Under the pieces are notes generated by a model. It was given only the letters and a program-made list of their open reading frames with translations. It had not been told where the DNA came from and ran no database searches. This document shows, in pieces, positions 62,450-64,000 of a stretch of 64,000 nt of DNA. Position numbers and translations under genes: made by a program. This stretch comes from Nitrospirota bacterium (GTDB lineage: Bacteria > Nitrospirota > Nitrospiria > Nitrospirales > Nitrospiraceae): positions 124,001 through 188,000 of the forward strand of contig JAUXVD010000019.1 of assembly GCA_030684575.1 (NCBI GenBank). The letters run 5' to 3'. Every line of letters starts with the position of its first letter. The stretch's first letter is position 1.

Positions 62450-63159
62450 GGCGTCGCCTCATTACAGATCAGGAGGTCGCTCATGGTCATGGGGGTGAGG
62501 CGTCGCTCCGGCAGGAGATGTTCCTGGAGGTTTTGCACGACTTCGTGCGTATGTTTGCCCTTTCCGTTGGCATGCATGACGATGACGCTGCCCTTTCGGA
62601 CTGATCGCTTCATTCGGTCTTCGATCTGGATTGCCGTAATCGTCGGATCTGGATCGCCGGACACCACATTCCAGAGAATGAATCGAAGGCCAAGGGACCG
62701 CACCATATTGACCGTGTCGTCGTTGAATTCCCCATAGGGAGGGCGAAACAGGGTCGCGTCATGATGGTATTTGGTTTTGAGCAGACGAACCGGACCGAGG
62801 ATTTCTTGTTTCTGTTCGTCCACGGAATGGAGCGGCAGATGGGCATGGATTTCTCCGTGGGTGCCGATTTCAAAGAAGGGGATCTGGAGGAGGGCTTGTA
62901 CTTGCTGGTCGTGCTTCGCCATCCACTTCCCCGACATGAAGAAGGTGGCAGGGATCTTCTGCTCGATCAAATAATCGATTAAGTTCTGATCGTAACCTGT
63001 CCCTTTCTGTACCGGGCAGAGGTCGAACGTCAGGGCCACTCCGGGACAGGAGGAGGGCCCAGATTTGATCACCTGGGCCTGCGCGAAGGGCGGCAGTGCC
63101 GGGGTCAGCAGCATTGCGAGGGTCAGGCACAACATGGCGGGCGAGTAGCGCGGGTGCAT
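62446..63159 (-). CDS. NodB-type polysaccharide deacetylase
   Basis: 237 aa with a signal peptide (MHPRYSPAMLCLTLAMLLTP... AQAQ). Carbohydrate esterase family 4 fold: GVALTFDLCPVQKGTGYD, GTHGEIHAHLPLHS (metal His-x3-His), LFRPPYGEFND, FILWNVVSGDPDP and VIVMHANGKGKHT. The first motif reads TFDL instead of the usual TFDD, so one metal-ligand Asp is missing while the base Asp stays. Targets in the family are peptidoglycan, chitooligosaccharides or extracellular polysaccharide. It is secreted and coupled to the GNAT gene downstream. Confidence 0.85.
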   Translation of the reverse strand: MHPRYSPAMLCLTLAMLLTPALPPFAQAQVIKSGPSSCPGVALTFDLCPVQKGTGYDQNLIDYLIEQKIPATFFMSGKWMAKHDQQVQALLQIPFFEIGTHGEIHAHLPLHSVDEQKQEILGPVRLLKTKYHHDATLFRPPYGEFNDDTVNMVRSLGLRFILWNVVSGDPDPTITAIQIEDRMKRSVRKGSVIVMHANGKGKHTHEVVQNLQEHLLPERRLTPMTMSDLLICNEATP

Positions 63160-63232
63160 GGTGGCAAGTATACCTGATCCAGCAGGCGATGCCGAGTTGA
63201 CGCTCGAAATCTCCCGCTGTTACGGTGGACAT

Positions 63233-64000
63233 ATGACGTTATCCAATTGGAAGATCGGTCGTGCGCTCGGTATCCCGATTCACGTACATGCGTCCTGGTT
63301 TGTCGTGTTCTTCTTTGTCACCTGGTCCCTGGCGACAGGCTATCTACCGGAGACCTTACCTGGTCTGTCGGCCCCACGCTATTGGGGGATGGGTGGTATT
63401 GCCGCGCTCTTGCTGTTTCTCTCCGTCCTGTTGCATGAACTGGGACATTCCTATGTGGCGCTGCGCTATCAGATCCCGATCAGGCAGATCACCCTGTTCA
63501 TCTTCGGCGGGATGGCGCATATGGGGAAAGAGCCGCCTACTCCGCGGGCGGAGTTTTTGATCGCGATGGCGGGGCCGCTGGTGAGCTTGATTCTGGGGGT
63601 CGGCTGTCTCGGCGGAGCCATGGCGACGGATGCGTTGTTTGCAGGATCAGGGCTGCAAGGACTTGTCGTCCTGGGAGGGTTGCTCGGCATGGTCAATGTG
63701 CAGCTCGGACTGTTCAATTTGATCCCCGGGTTCCCGTTAGATGGCGGACGGGTCTTACGTGCAGGGCTGTGGGCCTGGAGCAAGGATTTTGATCGAGCGA
63801 CCGGCCAGGCCGCGTTGACGGGAATCGGATTCGGTGTGGCGATTGGGTTGATCGGCGCGGTCTTGATGGTGGGGACTTGGTTCGGCGCCTGGGAAGATTC
63901 CATCGCGACAGACGGGGGCTGGCTCATCTTCATCGGTGCCTTCCTTTTTTCGGCGGCGCTGGCCAGCAGACGGCAAGCCACGATACGGGTTTCGTTATCG
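63233..64000 (+). CDS. Site-2-protease-type (M50) membrane metalloprotease, N-terminal part
   Basis: The gene continues past the window end; 256 codons are visible. Zinc motif HELGH in LSVLLHELGHSYVALRYQIP and the downstream third ligand region LFNLIPGFPLDGGRVLRA identify the rhomboid-unrelated S2P/M50 group. Four to six hydrophobic helices surround them, and FIFGGMAHMGKEPPTPRAEF is the usual family segment. Members cleave transmembrane regulators within the membrane. Some homologues carry C-terminal CBS domains that would lie beyond the end. ATG 63233 follows GGTGGA. Confidence 0.9.
   Translation, partial: MTLSNWKIGRALGIPIHVHASWFVVFFFVTWSLATGYLPETLPGLSAPRYWGMGGIAALLLFLSVLLHELGHSYVALRYQIPIRQITLFIFGGMAHMGKEPPTPRAEFLIAMAGPLVSLILGVGCLGGAMATDALFAGSGLQGLVVLGGLLGMVNVQLGLFNLIPGFPLDGGRVLRAGLWAWSKDFDRATGQAALTGIGFGVAIGLIGAVLMVGTWFGAWEDSIATDGGWLIFIGAFLFSAALASRRQATIRVSLS

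Noticed and set aside
1-64000. CRISPR array, rRNA, tRNA or intact insertion sequence
   Set aside because: No regularly spaced direct repeats, no rRNA-like or cloverleaf sequences, and no transposase reading frame found by eye.

Overview
The window reads as a chromosomal segment of a GC-rich Gram-negative bacterium. It encodes a LolA lipoprotein carrier, a FadL porin, lipoproteins and outer-membrane barrels, and a menaquinone-type methyltransferase. The very dense LuxR/NarL-type signalling, the stress-protein/radical-SAM operon and the recurrent intergenic hairpins (GGATGCT...AGCATCC, CAGC/GTCAG and GGGTGA types) resemble Nitrospira (Nitrospirota, nitrite oxidisers). That assignment is from pattern recognition only; no nxr, rRNA or other taxonomic marker lies in the window.

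Layout. 0-5.9 kb: housekeeping (partial pdxA, a small helical protein, rsmA, ftsK, lolA, a 2OG-Fe(II) dioxygenase). 6.2-8.8 kb: a secreted helical-repeat protein behind a stand-alone receiver, and a ribbon-helix-helix protein. 9.3-16.0 kb: a reverse-strand block with ubiE/menG, a B12-type radical SAM protein, a 707-aa universal-stress/PCP_red-like/rubredoxin fusion coupled to a radical SAM/SPASM protein, and a four-helix membrane protein. 16.4-21.2 kb: AlsS-type acetolactate synthase followed by the pyruvate dehydrogenase E1alpha, E1beta and E2 genes. 21.4-23.9 kb: a UvrA lacking the usual insertion domain. 24.3-26.5 kb: two tandem outer-membrane barrel paralogues, each abutting a dispersed repeat. 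26.7-29.2 kb: a HerA-like ATPase.

29.3-34.6 kb and 41.4-44.8 kb: two signalling blocks of HisKA_3 kinases and LuxR-type regulators. They include two receivers whose phospho-acceptor Asp is replaced (Glu, Ser) and one kinase with an apparent one-base frameshift. Between them (35.2-41.3 kb) are two patatin-like phospholipases in an overlapping pair, a lipoprotein and a YqhA-family membrane protein.

44.8-54.7 kb is the most accessory-looking part: an acyl-homoserine-lactone circuit. luxI lies under a perfect ACCT-N12-AGGT palindrome and converges on a canonical luxR; a second LuxR-like regulator and a sensorless kinase are nearby. About 4 kb away, a divergent promoter region carrying a second ACCT-N12-AGGT dyad separates a cytochrome P450 from a two-gene unit (nitroreductase-like protein plus a ketosynthase with a Cys-Cys-His active site). 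A FadL porin follows luxR. I infer a quorum-controlled small-molecule or fatty-acyl tailoring system, not obviously of a described type.

55-64 kb: a 1092-aa PAS/GAF histidine kinase, then uvrC, a DapF homologue with both catalytic cysteines changed to serine, a glyoxalase-fold protein, a GNAT acetyltransferase overlapping a polysaccharide deacetylase, and the start of a site-2-protease-type metalloprotease cut by the window end. I found no tRNA, rRNA, CRISPR array or complete insertion sequence.
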